A stretch of DNA of 64,000 nucleotides from Chrysopilus asiliformis. Its lineage: Eukaryota; Arthropoda; Insecta; Diptera; Rhagionidae. The stretch lies in the NCBI GenBank assembly GCA_964034945.1, contig OZ035961.1:25769684-25833683 (forward strand). The letters run 5' to 3'. The notes below the pieces were generated by a model. That model did no database searches. It had not been told where the DNA came from and was given only the letters and a program-made list of their open reading frames with translations. Both the position numbers and the translations under genes were made by a program. Shown here piece after piece: positions 1 through 11,657 of this stretch (its first letter is position 1; each line of letters opens with the position of its first letter).

Positions 1-779
1 AATGCCGAAGCACAGCTCAGGATGGTCGGAAGAACGAAAAGAGATGTCGGTTTATGTTCTCCTTGAACTTCTGCAGGTTATAGTTCGGGGGGAACATATT
101 GGATGGTAAATCATTTCGCGGAATGAAGGAAACCCTAAACTTTACTGTACGAAAACGGGGGCTAAAAGAAGAAGTCGTGCGCGCAAAAAAACAAAAGTAA
201 TCGAGTTTGCAAAATACTGACTCTAAACTTCTCTATTGGCGGAGGTCCTGAAAAAATCTCCATGCTTTCTATATGATATTTCGCTATTGATTAATCTCAA
301 TATTTTAAGGGACTGCTCAGACCAGTCCCTTAAAAAATAAAAACAGTTTTACAATTTTCTGTGTTCTACAATAGGTTTAACAAAGGTTTTAATTTTTGAT
401 GGACCCAACATTATTTTGCAGAAGTTTGTGAAAAAACAAAGCCTTTTTGTTCCTTTTAGCTTTCTTCTTTATTTCCGAAAAAACTCGCGTGTCAATTTTG
501 CGCTATTAAACAAAAAATAATGGAATTACAAAAATCAACTAACAAAAAAACGAAAACAGATGTCATAGAATCTGTCACCTGAAAATAACCCTTAAAATTA
601 CCCCAAATGTTGTAACAGAAGTCTCGCTACACTGTGCGTTTTATTTTCTGCATTTTTTTCTCTTTAGAGTTACATAATAATTAGAGTAAACAGGAATAAC
701 CAAAAAAATAACCCTGCTTCGCACCTACAGTTTTACATGGATTGCGAACCATTGATGAATTACAACATTTGTAAGGGTT
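1..779. other. pb intron 1, left edge, no gene seen
   Basis: AT-rich sequence without a convincing coding frame. It is read as part of pb intron 1 because the pb homeobox exons, which lie downstream of 7018 on the minus strand, are not in the window. Confidence 0.5.
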
Positions 780-978
780 TTTCGTTGCAATCCATCAACT
801 GCAGAGGCCGTGATAGCAATCTAGACCGATGCTGTCTGTAGAACCAAGCGGCAACTCTCACTACTCATTTCGTAAAGCAAGTTGAGTGTCCTTAAAATCA
901 CAGCGTGCCAGAGTCGGGAATTGAACCACCGACCTCCGGAATACGAGCCAAGTACTTTACCACTTGGACTACGCTGGA
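780..978 (-). repeat. tRNA-derived SINE or tRNA pseudogene
   Basis: On the minus strand a tRNA-like head reads from about 978 to 905, with an A box (TAGTCCAAGTGG, 960-971) and a B box (GGTTCAATTCC, 917-927) at normal spacing. The anticodon-loop position reads CTCGTAT, but the anticodon stem has a mismatch and wobble pairs, so a working tRNA is unlikely. Non-tRNA sequence follows the head, as in a SINE body. The left limit (tail) is uncertain and may reach about 690. It lies in pb intron 1. Confidence 0.55.
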
Positions 979-1247
979 AAAAAAAATAATAGGCGATAAA
1001 AGGGAAAAAACTAGAAATATCCTACATAGACCCGTCTATGTGCCGCGATGTCATTCAAATAAGACAAACGCATACCTTTATGCTACATAATAAAAAAAAA
1101 ATGGTGGCTTCCCAAGCAGAATTTTTGTAAACCGTGAATTTGGCGTAGATATATGTCACGGCATTTGTCAACCGCTAACGTCATGGTTGACATAAATGCA
1201 GCTTTGATTTTGCTTTAAATTATTAACCGACTTTTTTTTATAAAATA

Positions 1248-2311
1248 CAGTACAATCGCGATTATATGATCTAATTAATGTTGGGGTGGGTCATATAATC
1301 AAGGTTTTCATATAACCGAGGGTCAAATTTTCTATTTTTTTTTTCAGGTTTCCTTACGTTTAATACAAACAAAGATTAAAGTGTTAAGTATTTTTAATCT
1401 TCTCACAAAAATTTATATTTTGTTAAAGTATTTTAATAAATTTTGTTGTCTAATGCTGCTTATATTTGTTAACCCATTTTTCGACGCTCCTAGACGCGAT
1501 GAAATTTTTTCTTGAAAATTGGTGTTGACGCCAATTTTTTTGGGTCGAATATGACTTTCAAAAAGTTTCAGAATTTTCCGACCAACAGTTTTCCGGAAAA
1601 TTGTGGTAAAAATTCTTAACCACGGCAAATAGCCAATACTCTGATATGCTCAATATGTGGTATTTTTTCCAGAAAAATGTGAAAATTTTTGTTGATTTTG
1701 GAATAAAAATGATCTAAGGGCTCAACCCCTTACTGCTTTGCGGTCCAATCCTCCAAAAAACAAACAAAAATGCGAAAAAAAAATTTGTGGTAAGAATTCT
1801 TACCAATGGCGAAAAACGAGGTCTTCTACATTTCTGTGAAGGTTTTTTGTCTGTTTTGTGGCAAAAATGGGAAAATCCAATCGTGGCGAAAAATGGGTTA
1901 AGACAGCATTTTTTAAGTCTATGCAGCGTTCCGATCTCTGTTGAGTCAACGTCGTTCTCAACAGCCCAATCCAATGCAATATTGAGAGATTTGATCGCCT
2001 CAGTTTGGGTGATAATTTTTTTCAAAGTAAAAATTTCGTCATCCTCACTTTGCTGACAATCGTCTTGATCTACACTAAAATCTTCAACGAGATCTGGAAT
2101 ATCATTTGTCCAAGCATTAAGCTCAAAGTTCACTGCATCCTCCTTTAAAAAAAAAATCCAGTTATTTACTCGAAATAATATCGATTATCACATAATCGAG
2201 GTTTTTTCGATTCGCAATGATCATATAATTGAGGCTTCATACAAATTTTTGGGCAGTCATATAACCGCGAGGTTCATATAATCGCGAGTACATATAATCG
2301 CGATTGTACTG
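1248..2311 (-). mobile_element. pogo/Tigger-like DNA transposon, internally deleted
   Basis: Terminal inverted repeats CAGTACAATCGCGATTATAT at both ends, perfect over 21 bp, are flanked by TA on each side (1246-1247 and 2312-2313), the target duplication of the Tc1/mariner/pogo superfamily. Both subterminal regions carry extra degenerate copies of a CATATAATCGMGG motif, probable transposase binding sites. Length is about 1.06 kb, too short for an autonomous copy. A transposase C-terminal fragment lies inside on the minus strand. The element sits in pb intron 1. Confidence 0.85.
1905..2150 (-). pseudogene. C-terminal fragment of a pogo/Tigger transposase
   Basis: The minus-strand frame reads an acidic stretch (DLVEDFSVDQDDCQQSEDDE) and then a helical segment (IKSLNIALDWAVENDVD) ending near LHRLKK. 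This resembles the acidic tail and last helices of Tigger/Jerky-type transposases. The frame has no ATG (it opens at a GTG), lacks the DDE catalytic core, and runs on into unrelated residues. I read it as the leftover 3' end of an internally deleted element, without function. Identification rests on composition and on the surrounding TA-flanked inverted repeats, not on a database match. Confidence 0.55.
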
Positions 2312-2313
2312 TA

Positions 2314-3094
2314 GTTGGAATGCCATAAATCCAACTTATTCAATGAAACTCCATTTGCCTAAAAAAAGCCACAAGCCCTTCTGGTTTTAATTTTAGTATC
2401 AGAAAACCTAAAACTAACCTCTGCTTTCCTGCTTTCCAGGATTAAGTCTGCTTTACATTTGGACACATAAGTGTTAACTACACTCGGCAAAAATGTATTT
2501 AAATAATTTCGCTAATTATTTAAAGGCTGTCGCTGTATTTACAGTAGTCTCAGCAATACTCTTTAAGAAAAATTAACGTTAAAAAACTCCAATCCATAAA
2601 TTACCAAATCTGGACAAATTAAAGACCTATGGCAATTAAAATTTTTTATAACAATTTCAAGATTTTCGTCCAAAAATTATTTGTACAAAAGCCTTTAAAT
2701 TGTTATAAATTATTAACCCGTAAAGCTGACTAAAACGATCTTAAATTTAATTGAAATCTCCGACATCCGCCCAATGGAATAATTTTAATTTCCTCTTTAA
2801 GATGTGGATTTCTAATCTTAGAATTGCTGGTAAAAGAAAAGACCACTCTTACCCGAATTTGAATTCCTTTTAATGGTAGCCATTTAGCCGGCATACAAAA
2901 GAGTAAATTTTCAATGGATTTCATCGTCTAACAATTAACCGCATCTTTTCCACGTTAAAATTAGCATATTGTCTTGAAGCTTTAAGGATGACTTTACGGT
3001 TAGAGTATTAAAACTAATTAGACAACTCTTTTATTTTCATTACTTTTCCCACTTTTCTCCATTATTATTATTGTTATGAGAGAATGAAGGACTG
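2314..3094. other. pb intron 1, no gene seen
   Basis: AT-rich, non-coding; no repeat family recognised. Confidence 0.5.
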
Positions 3095-3720
3095 TATCAT
3101 TCTGTGTTCATTGTGAACAAAGCAAAAGTATCCTTTCGTTCGGATTGGGATACGATGTCTAATAGACTATCGTCATCGACCGACCATTCAAGGCAGGCAA
3201 ATCTGAAATACGGGGAAAAAGTTCGCGAGAATACTGAAAGAGAACATTGTCCTCAAACTGTGTTTATGGTGTTTGCGTACCCGCAGGACACACCACGGCG
3301 CAATGCTTGTCCAAAAGGATCAATTATTACAAGAAGCGCTATAGGTCTTAAGATAGATGGCCAGATAGAGATGCTATGCCTATAAAGACAAGAGAAAATC
3401 GTAAAAGTATTTCGATGGTGGTTGCTTTTTTTTTGGATTATCGCCGTCGTACAATCTCTTTTCGACCGGCGTAAAAGGACTATTAATTCAGCGTTTACAG
3501 CGGCAGCATGTCGTAAAAAACCATCAACGCAACACCCATCTAGCCTCGCGTCATCATTCTTGCCTGCTGCCGTGCGGCGGTTCCATTTCACAGGAAGGAA
3601 GCCCCAACCTGAAAAAGGACATTACAAGCGAGAAACATTTAACAAACAAACCATCACGGCAGGGATGCTTTTATGCCCTATAATTCAATTATGAAAAAGA
3701 TTTTCTGTAACGTCATCTTG
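3095..3720. promoter_or_regulatory. GC-richer block in pb intron 1, candidate enhancer
   Basis: This block is clearly richer in G+C than its flanks, has no inverted-repeat ends and does not recur in the window. Overlapping open frames on both strands have no recognisable protein content and most likely result from the base composition. Intronic enhancers are known for pb in Drosophila; linking this block to such a role is inference. Confidence 0.2.
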
Positions 3721-5033
3721 TTGATTTTTGGCACAACAGCATATCACAACGCCACACTGTTGTAAGCGAATCTATAAAATTGTAAAAAAGTAATAGAAAA
3801 AAGTTAAATGCGGTAAGACTCGTATTGTTTTCCCTGCTCTGTAACTGCGTGATGAATAGTAAATTTCTTTTTAAAAAAATGAATTGGTAAAAAAAATCGC
3901 CTCAACCCCGAAAAAAAACCCCGTGAATTAAATGTCTGAACCGTGTAAACGTCCAATGACTCATCTAAAATATAGAACTTTTGCCCATTGGAATTTTTAG
4001 ATGAGTACAAAAAAGAATTGAGGGCTCATCTCATATATGAATTTCGTCCTTATTTGATCAACGCCATATGGTCCAGACGACCGGAAAAATGGGGTCCTTT
4101 TTTTAGGTTCAACAACCAAACAATTTTCCTATAGCATCTTTCTGGTTACAATAAGCTTACTTTTAAGTATCTATGGTTTTATTTAAAAAATAAAAAAAAT
4201 GTATCATTTTTTTTGAGTCCCTTCGCTTTATGAAAAATAAACAGTCTTGCAAGTTGTGGGTGATAATTATCGATATTATTTATTGTTTAAACCCAAATAA
4301 CAGTTATATATCATATTTTATAGCGATGCTCTAGGAACATTTCTCATAATTTACGAGCCCTTTTATTCCTTGTTCGTTCCCTTATATTCCCATACAGAAT
4401 TGTTTGGTGAATTATTTAGGTTTATGACAATTTTCACATCATTACAAAGTTGTGTTGAGTCGGAGTCGAAACAAAAAATGTAGTCATATTTTGTGTGTTC
4501 TCTACAATATTTTTTTTAAATTAAAGCCGTTTGAAAATATGTACAGTGGCGGATTTCCACATAGGCACAAAAAGGTTTCCCGATTTTGGGGTCTCAAACT
4601 CGAGAAAAACTATTATTTTAATAGGGCCTTAATTCGGCTACATGGGCTTATGTGGATGTTGGGGCCCTTATGTGGATGTTGGGGCCTTGACATTTTTTTA
4701 AAGCCTATACAAAGCCTTTACAAACCTCTGAAATTTCAAATTTATGACAGCATAGCCCGAAAATTAGCGCCGCCTATTTTAAAACTAATCATTGGTCAGG
4801 AAAATTTTGCTTGCGGCGCATTTTCTTTTGTGGTTTTTGAAATCCAATTTAGCTATTTTATTACATAGGAACTGTAGTGGGCTTGGACGGGCTGGGCTAG
4901 TGCGAGCTTTTGTTAAATTTCCTTAAGCTCTACAGCCTATTTTTAAAATTCTGTCTCTGTTCCTTATATTTTTGAAAGCAACATTTCGTTGCAGCTGTTG
5001 CTGCTGCTGCTGCTGCTCGGTATTGTGTTTCCT
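3721..5033. other. pb intron 1, no gene seen
   Basis: AT-rich with small local repeats: a direct repeat around TTATGTGGATGTTGGGGCC at about 4648-4686 and a short CTG run at 4990-5018. No coding support. Confidence 0.45.
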
Positions 5034-5512
5034 TTTTTTATGCCCGTATGGTGAAACCAAAGGGTATATTAACTTTGTCTTACCGTTTGTAACGCCAAGA
5101 TTCCGTCATCACACACAAAAATGAATTACACCAGTGTGTTTAGAATGATAAAAATAATTAATTTTTGCATGTCCGTCCGTCTGTCCGTCTGTTCGCATAT
5201 CCGTCTGTCCGTCTGTCCGTCTGTCCGTCTGTCCGTCTGTCCGTCTGTCCGTCTGTCCGTCTGTCTGTCTGTCCGTCGGTCCGTCCGTCCGTCCGTCTGT
5301 CCGTCCGTTCGTCTGTCCGTCCGTCCGTCCGTCCGTCCGTCTGTTCGTCCGTCCGTCCGTCCGTCTGTCCGTCCGTTCGTCTGTCCGTCTGGCCGTCTGT
5401 CTGTCCGTCCGTCTGTCCGTCTGTGGCGCGGATTGCGGGCGCACGGATTGAGCTACAGACATGAAAATTTGCGCAGATCCGTTTTTCGTCCGTTTTTCGT
5501 AAAAGAGAACGC
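5034..5512 (+). repeat. Interspersed repeat with CCGTCTGT simple-sequence core
   Basis: The copy opens with a hairpin-like end (CCCGTATGGTGAAACC then AAAGGGTATATTAAC), continues with AATGAATTACACCAGTGTG, then about 265 bp of CCGT/CTGT tetranucleotides (5161-5424), then a tail near GATTGCGGGCGCACGGATTG. The same modules in the same order occur reversed at about 36150-36462, and the hairpin end alone at 19636-19712. The long open frames rich in Pro-Ser-Val-Cys here are translations of the simple repeat. Class unknown, non-autonomous. Confidence 0.75.
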
Positions 5513-5897
5513 TAAGTTACCACGCTCAAAATTATTTTATTGTAATTTAAAATCCTTCATTGCGAAGACTTAGGTGTAGTTTAGTTTCATATGGTTTTTT
5601 AATTATAGAAATTTACTCGTATAAAAGTAAAAATTCTGCTGGTACCGTTTTTTTTACGACACACTACTTATTAATATAACATAGATTGACTGTAGAAAAT
5701 GGTTTTATCGGTTGAATTGTTCAACTGTTATAAACAGAAGAAGTTACAAGTAACGTTCCATGGTGGAGTTTGGTGCACAGGAACTCTGATGGTAAATTTT
5801 TTGTAGCAAACACCGAAAACCAGATCAAACCAAGTTTAGGGGGCCAAGTCAAGTTTAAATAGATTTGTTTTTGTTTAAAATTAATGGAAAACAACTA

Positions 5898-5999
5898 CAG
5901 TGAAACCTGTATAAGACGGAGTTGTACGGGACTAGGTAATTGGTCCCGCTTAGGCAGGTTTTTGGCTTATCCAGAGTTCGGCTTAGACAGGTTTCACTG
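5898..5999. mobile_element. 102-bp pogo-like MITE
   Basis: Inverted repeats of the CAGTGAAACCTGTATAAG type (right end GTCTAAGC variant) flanked by TA at 5896-5897 and 6000-6001. No coding capacity. Belongs with the other TA-flanked CAGTR elements in this window. Confidence 0.8.
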
Positions 6000-7017
6000 T
6001 ACACTTTAAAAGTTTCACAGAAAAAGTAAAGGATGGCCAAATTATTGTTCATATAGCATTTCACCATTTGATTTTGTGTTTTATTTTTGAGGTTCTTACG
6101 TGTTTTATTTTATTTTTTTATATTGTTTAAACAAAAAAATCAGGTTTTTGTGTTAAATAGATCTAAAAAATTCTACGAATCATTAATTTTTATGAAAATA
6201 AAGTTAGTAGAATTGAAAAAAGTCAGCACAAAGTATCGAATACTTTACAGAACATAAAATTGATATTATTTTTAATTTTTTTAAAACAATATTTTCAATT
6301 ATCTGTACAAATTGATAACCAATAGTAATAAAGATATTGAATATCACCTCGAAATTTTCACTTCCATGGCAGTGGTTAAAATTTTGAAATATTTTTTAAA
6401 ATATTTGTGTGAAAAATGTTCCCATTGGAACATATATAGGAAGGTAATGAACCAATATAGGTACCGCCAATAGTCCTTTTATGTTACTTGCTAGTAGGGA
6501 AGGTCACTTCATATGAATGAAAAGCAACGAAGAGAAGAATTGAAGAAAGATCGCATAAAATGAAGAATCTTCTTGTTTTGACAAATGAATCTAAATAACA
6601 GGTTGCTGGTAGATCCTGATAGTCCGATACGTCATTTGTTACATCACTTTGAGTTGTGTTTCTCTAAAGATGAATACAAATGAGGTCCCGGACGGCTGTC
6701 CATCACGTATTCAACGGTCAAACAAGAATATATAAGAAATTTCGATTGTTACAAATGATCGCAAATAACAGATCTTTGACGGTTAACCGATGTGAGAAAC
6801 CGGGAATCCAGTCGATTTTTACCTTTGACGATCTCCGAATAAGTTGCGCGCCGGTAATTTGTTCTATCATTTCGATGGGCGCCAGTATGAAATTCATTAA
6901 TTATAGTTGAGCGTAGAGATATCGAGAAGATTGGGTGATGATTAAAACTCGACACCAATGATGGCAGAATTAAAAGAACAACAAAATAAAAATAAAAAAA
7001 TGATATCTCAGCATTAC
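6000..7017. other. pb intron 1, region next to the splice donor
   Basis: No coding support beyond the donor at 7016-7017. An open frame on the minus strand continues from pb exon 1 to 6749, but after the donor it turns into low-complexity Phe/Tyr-rich residues with no Hox character, so it is read-through of the intron. Confidence 0.5.
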
Positions 7018-7360
7018 CTTGGCTGTTGTTTTTCCTGGACGTTTTCTTCTCCTTCATCCATGGGTATTCGGGCACTGAATCCATGCCGTCAGCTGGTACG
7101 ACCGGATATCCGGGTGTGCCCATTTTCGGGCTTTCCGGACTCAGATGCGTTAAGAATTCGGCCATCGATGGCTGCGAGTTGATGAAGCCGCTCTCCGTTG
7201 TCATCCAGTAAGCTGTGTCCGAACGTTTATCACAGTTGGGTCCCATTTTTGCGCTCAGGGGGGTCGTTTGCCCCGTTTGCACTTGGAGTGGATTCAATGG
7301 CGATTCGGATTTGATTTGTGCTCCCATCTGGGAATCCAAACTACTGCAAACTTCTTGCAT
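7018..7360 (-). CDS. pb: proboscipedia, first coding exon (partial gene)
   Basis: The protein starts MQEVCSSLDS and runs through the blocks IKSESPLNPLQVQTGQT, PNCDKRS, GFINSQPSMAEFL and HLSPESPK to DGMDSVPEYPWMKEKKTSRK. These are the conserved N-terminal blocks of the insect Hox2 protein Proboscipedia; the YPWM hexapeptide (residues 99-102), which contacts Extradenticle, is intact. The ATG at 7358-7360 matches the family start and is preceded by GCTAAA. The exon ends CAAG with a GTAATG donor at 7017-7012, after 114 codons plus one base (phase 1). The homeobox and long C-terminal exons are not in the window, so intron 1 exceeds 7 kb. Pb is a homeotic transcription factor that specifies mouthpart appendages. 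It marks the window as Hox complex, with labial expected to the left and Hox3 to the right. Confidence 0.95.
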
Positions 7361-8713
7361 TTTAGCTTTTAAACGAAGACTATTAATTAAAAATGTGTGT
7401 TCTTACGTAACATTAGACTGTCTGCAGTATCTATTTATCACATTTTTAATATGAGATGCAATCTGAAAGAAGAATAGAAAAACTTGAATTAAATATTTTC
7501 TGTGGATTGAAGTTTTCTGCAAAAAAAAGTTTAGAAAATGTTACAAAATTTTTCAGATATTTTAATTTTTTTAATATTCAACCACAATCTGCAAAAAAAA
7601 AAATATTTTCAGACTTCATGTTTTTTTTAAAAATATAAATTATTTATATTTGTCTAAAAATGATAAAAAAAAAATAAAACAGTGGTTAGGTATTTCATGT
7701 CAATTCTAATTTCGTTTTTAACTTTTTTGTTGAAAAAATTTTTATACGCCTTTCAACAATTCAACAATTTTTTGACACATTTTAAATGGAGGTATTTGAA
7801 GTTGAAATGAAAGAAATATTTCAACAAAAATATTTATTTCGTTTACTAGCCGATTTTTTGGTAGTCTTCCAATTAGCTATTTGTGTAGTATGAAATTATA
7901 TTAAGTAATTTTAAACTAAATTCAAGCCTACAAAAAATTTGAAATTTTAGGGGGAATGTGCTTTTTTAAATTCAAAAAAAAAAATCAAATAAAATCTGAA
8001 CTTTGAAGTTTAGTTTGATATATGGTTTTTCTGAAAGTATTATTTATGCTTTGACCACAGAAATTTTGCAAGTTTATTGCTTATTGGTCATCTCGAATAT
8101 TTTTTGTTTATCTCGAAAAATCCGGTACTTGAATCGAAATTGTGTCGAGAGAAACAAAAAATATTTCAGATGACCTGCTAAAAGCCATAAAACTTTAAAC
8201 TTTATTTAGTATTTAGCGAATTCAGTACTTTTTCGATAATGTAAACACAATAAAAACGGAGATGTTTACTATATTGGATGTGATCACTCTGTCGATGCAG
8301 TTCCATTGCACTAAGATCGCTACATTACAAAAAATCTCGTTTTATATGCAAAATATGTCTTCAAATTGAAAAATGTCTTCAAATTGAAAAGTTGGTAAAA
8401 TATTAAACTCTTAGAAAGTTTCAAATATATAAAGCCTAATACTTTTTACGATTCGAATCTAAAAACATTCACTAATACTTTTTGTCTTTCCACGGTCACA
8501 AAAATTTTTTTTTTAAATAATTCAGGACCGCTGATTTTTTTTTGCAATTTAATTGAAAATGGTGTGTGTATCGCAAAAATTATTATTAATACAAAAAGTG
8601 TTTAAAAAAGGATTTTACACATGAACTTAAAAATTCAATTGGAACACAGCTCTTTCCCGCACAAAAATATTATTTTTTGTGACTTGTCTGAAAATTGTCA
8701 AATTCTTTTGACT
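7361..8713. other. pb 5' leader and upstream DNA
   Basis: The first roughly 100 bp should contain the pb 5' leader. A weak acceptor-like site (ACTGCAG) near 7424 on the minus strand could mean a spliced leader. The rest is very AT-rich with no gene or TATA/initiator pair I would defend. Confidence 0.35.
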
Positions 8714-8781
8714 GCAAAGTGTATTTTGTTCAAAGTGTATTTTGTTCAAAGTGTATTTTGTTCAAAGTGTATTTTGTCCAG
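8714..8781 (+). repeat. Short tandem repeat, 17 bp x 4
   Basis: Four near-identical copies of AAAGTGTATTTTGTTCA head to tail; the last copy has one change (GTCC). No coding frame. Confidence 0.85.
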
Positions 8782-8858
8782 GTTATTCTGAAAATTTGGT
8801 TCAAATCGGAACAGTCGTTTAGTGATCACTAGAGCCTCCGAAAATTGTTACAAACTAT

Positions 8859-9331
8859 GAGGGTATTCACAATCCTCTTTTAATTTTCGGTATTCGGTGT
8901 TTTCGGTAATATTAAAAGACTGAAAATATTCTGCTGTGAACATCCCACAGCACAGATTTGAGAACAGCGCTTTTATTTGATACGTGACCAAATCATGAAC
9001 TGCGAATTTGATTGTCACATACCTTTAAATCCATGTTTGATGTATTCTTTTGAATTTCTAAAATTGAAAAAATTTGCTGTGCGATGAGATTAACCAAAAA
9101 CAAGCGAGAAAATTTGACAACTAAAAACATTACTAGCGCCACCCGCGGTTGATTCTTGATACCGAATAACCGGGCCGGAAAACACGACTTAAGGCATGTC
9201 TACAATTACCGAATCCGGTAATTCATTTTTACATGAACCAAGTTACCGTCTCGGTAAAAATCTGTTAAATTTGACTGAATTACCGAGCGGTAAATTTACC
9301 CGCAATTTAAAAGACGACTGTGAATACCATG
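8859..9331 (-). mobile_element. 473-bp inverted-repeat element, copy 1
   Basis: The ends are inverted repeats around GGGTATTCACARTCCTCTT, and the interior matches, in opposite orientation, the element at 24061-24565 (shared motifs include CGGTAATTCATTTTTACATG and GCACAGATTTGAGAACAGCG). Both copies are flanked by CTAT on the left and TATA on the right, which fits a 3-bp TAT target duplication. Non-coding. Confidence 0.8.
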
Positions 9332-10009
9332 TATATCTAAAAACCGTTGTTAAATTGTTAAAAAATATTGCAAAAAATTATTAAAAAATATTGCAAAAAA
9401 TTGTTAAAAAAATTGTTAAAATTTTTTTTTGAAAAAAATAAAAGTTACTCGTTTTGATACAAAGCAGGTAAAAAAAATGCAACATATGGATACGTTATTG
9501 CATTAGTGTGCACAACGCAAGCATGGGTGGAACTTTTTTACGTGTTTTTTGATGACTTCTCGGGTGTGTAAATACACTGCAGTGCAACGAAAACACCAAA
9601 ATTGTGGAGTATTGCCAGTTGTGACTAATTTTAATTCTCAGGTTATGGTAAAATATTCTTTGGAGGTTTTTTGTACGCATTATTTTCACTGGCCACAATT
9701 TTTTTTAGACTTTTTAACATATTGCTTTTTGTAAATAATTAGCAATTTTTTTAATAATTGTATGAAAGTTGCTATAATTGGGAAAAATTGTTGTTTTCTT
9801 TAAGAACAACCAAAACTTTTTTTCTTTAAGAACAACCAAAACTTGTTTTCATTCAAAACGACCAAAAAGTGTTAAAAATTGTGATTTAAAAATCGTGTTT
9901 TAACAATTTTCTTGTGATTTGGAGGCCCTAGTGATTACTATTTGAAACGTGAGGATGTTATCAAAAAATGTTCTAGCAACGCAATTTGAAAACCATAAGA
10001 CATGTTAAA
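9332..10009. other. AT-rich intergenic DNA
   Basis: Short homopurine/homopyrimidine repeats (TTAAAAAATATTGCAAAAAA twice near 9360-9400; TTTCTTTAAGAACAACCAAA twice near 9795-9840). No gene seen. Confidence 0.45.
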
Positions 10010-10501
10010 TCCTACTAATATATAAAAATGAGTTGGTGTCTGTTTGTCTGTCTGTCTGTTCCTCTTTCACGCAAAAACGGCTGAACCGATTGACTTGAAA
10101 TTTGGCATGAGTGTCTGTGGTAGTTCTGGTTCCAACAACATAGGCATACGGAAAAGTTGCGCGAGGGGTGGGGGGAGTAAGGGGAGGGGGTAAAGTGATT
10201 TCGAAACTTAGTTTTTGCGCTGTGTTACTCTTTCACGGGGAAACTACTGAACCGATTGGCCTAAAATTTGGCATAGATGTTCGCCGGGGGTCCAGCCCCA
10301 ACACAGACTTATTAAAAAGTAGCCCGAGAGGTGGGGGAGTAAGGGGAGGGGATAAAGTGATATTGAAACTTAGCTCTTCCTCTATGTTACCCTTTCGCGG
10401 GGAAACTACCGAGCCGATTGGCCTAAAGTTTAGGTCCAACATAGACCATCAAAAAAAAAATTGAAAAAACTTAACCCGGCAACGACGGGTATGCAAGCTA
10501 G
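10010..10501 (+). mobile_element. Helitron-like non-autonomous element, copy 1
   Basis: The sequence begins TCCTACTAATATATAAAA after an A and ends CTAG before a T, with a short CCCGGCAACGACGGG hairpin about a dozen bases before the end: the TC...hairpin...CTRR layout of Helitrons inserted between A and T. After a CTGT run come about three tandem units of roughly 163 bp, each containing CCGATTGRCYTRAAATTTGGCA and a G-rich stretch. A second copy lies reversed at 38915-39434. The open frames here (GGVRGGGK, FRGETTEPIGLKF) repeat with the unit and are not a gene. Confidence 0.75.
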
Positions 10502-10573
10502 TAATTTATAAAAACTGGCCAAATTTATTTATCCAAGCCGTACTTTTTGTTGTTTCACATTTTTTTTTCATTA

Positions 10574-10644
10574 CAGTGAAACCTCGGATAGTGAATCTAA
10601 AAAACGCTCACAAATCTAGGTGTTCACAAACCGAGGTTCCACTG
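10574..10644. mobile_element. 71-bp pogo-like mini-MITE
   Basis: Inverted repeats CAGTGAAACCTCGG / CCGAGGTTCCACTG flanked by TA (10572-10573, 10645-10646). Almost nothing but the two arms. Confidence 0.75.
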
Positions 10645-10646
10645 TA

Positions 10647-11657
10647 ATTTTAAAAACAAGGTTAAACCGTTTTTATTTTGAGATAGATTAAGATTTTGTA
10701 AAAAAAAATTGTTTCATGTTATACGTCATACGCAAACTAAAAATTTCCTCACGGCATGATACATCATATTTGATATATTTAAAAAAAAACAATTTCGGTA
10801 AAATGGAAAATCGTTTATTTGTGACAATGGATGAACATTGATTTTGATTTCTGGAAGTGTCATTGGGTAAATCCAATCGAAAAAATATTCCAATTTTTCG
10901 ATTAGTGAGGTGAAACTAACACCAAACTTATTGACATCATTAACAGGTAATCGACTTTGTGAAAACTTGATTATTAAAAACGATTTTCGACTTTTCTTGG
11001 ACGTGTTTTCTTTTGATTTCTTTTTGTAATATTTATATGTATTGTATTTCTAGAGTTTATTTAGATCACGGTGCATTAAACTTGTATTAAATGGAGGAAA
11101 AGTCGTTGACTTGCTTGCGGCGTAATTGGCTTCCTGCAGGAAAATTCAGCCTATGCTAGGCGCGCGTTACCCTGCGTTAGGGAAAGTAAAAATGTGTCAA
11201 CCTGTCGCGGGAGAAATTCAAAAATTAAACTTTCAGCATATAAAGTAGTGCATCTGCCTTAAAATTAGAATATATTAAAACTAAGGACTGCGCCCAGAAC
11301 CGTTCATCCCCCATCCACAGGTCGGCCTTCGCCTTCCATGTTCCCGCCGGCTTGTGGCTTTGCATTTTACGCAGTCCCTGGCTGGTCGTTAAATCTACTT
11401 ATCTATATTGGTAAAAAAATCATGACACAACAATAAAATTACTATACATAATGGAATTTCTAAACAGACAAGGCCGCTTTCCTGACGCCTTCGCACTCCA
11501 ATTCCACCACGCGTCCTTCGGCCTCTGGTTCGACTTTTTAAAAGTGCGCACAACTCACAGGGAAATAGTTGGGGTAGATTTTAGTTGGCGAAATATTTCC
11601 CTGAAAAATGACTTCTCGAATTGTGAAAACCGAAACCGAATCCTTTCCGAATTGCTG
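10647..11657. other. Intergenic, no gene seen
   Basis: AT-rich to about 11080, then a slightly GC-richer unique part to 11650. Open frames here have no recognisable content. Confidence 0.45.

Noticed and set aside
905..980. Working tRNA gene
   Set aside because: Pol III boxes are present but the anticodon stem is mismatched and a SINE-like body follows.
5109..5573. Long open frames rich in Pro-Ser-Val-Cys or Thr-Asp-Arg on both strands
   Set aside because: They are translations of the CCGT/CTGT tetranucleotide run, open in several frames at once.
1..7017. pb homeobox exons
   Set aside because: No minus-strand frame in this interval reads a homeodomain; the exons must lie left of the window.
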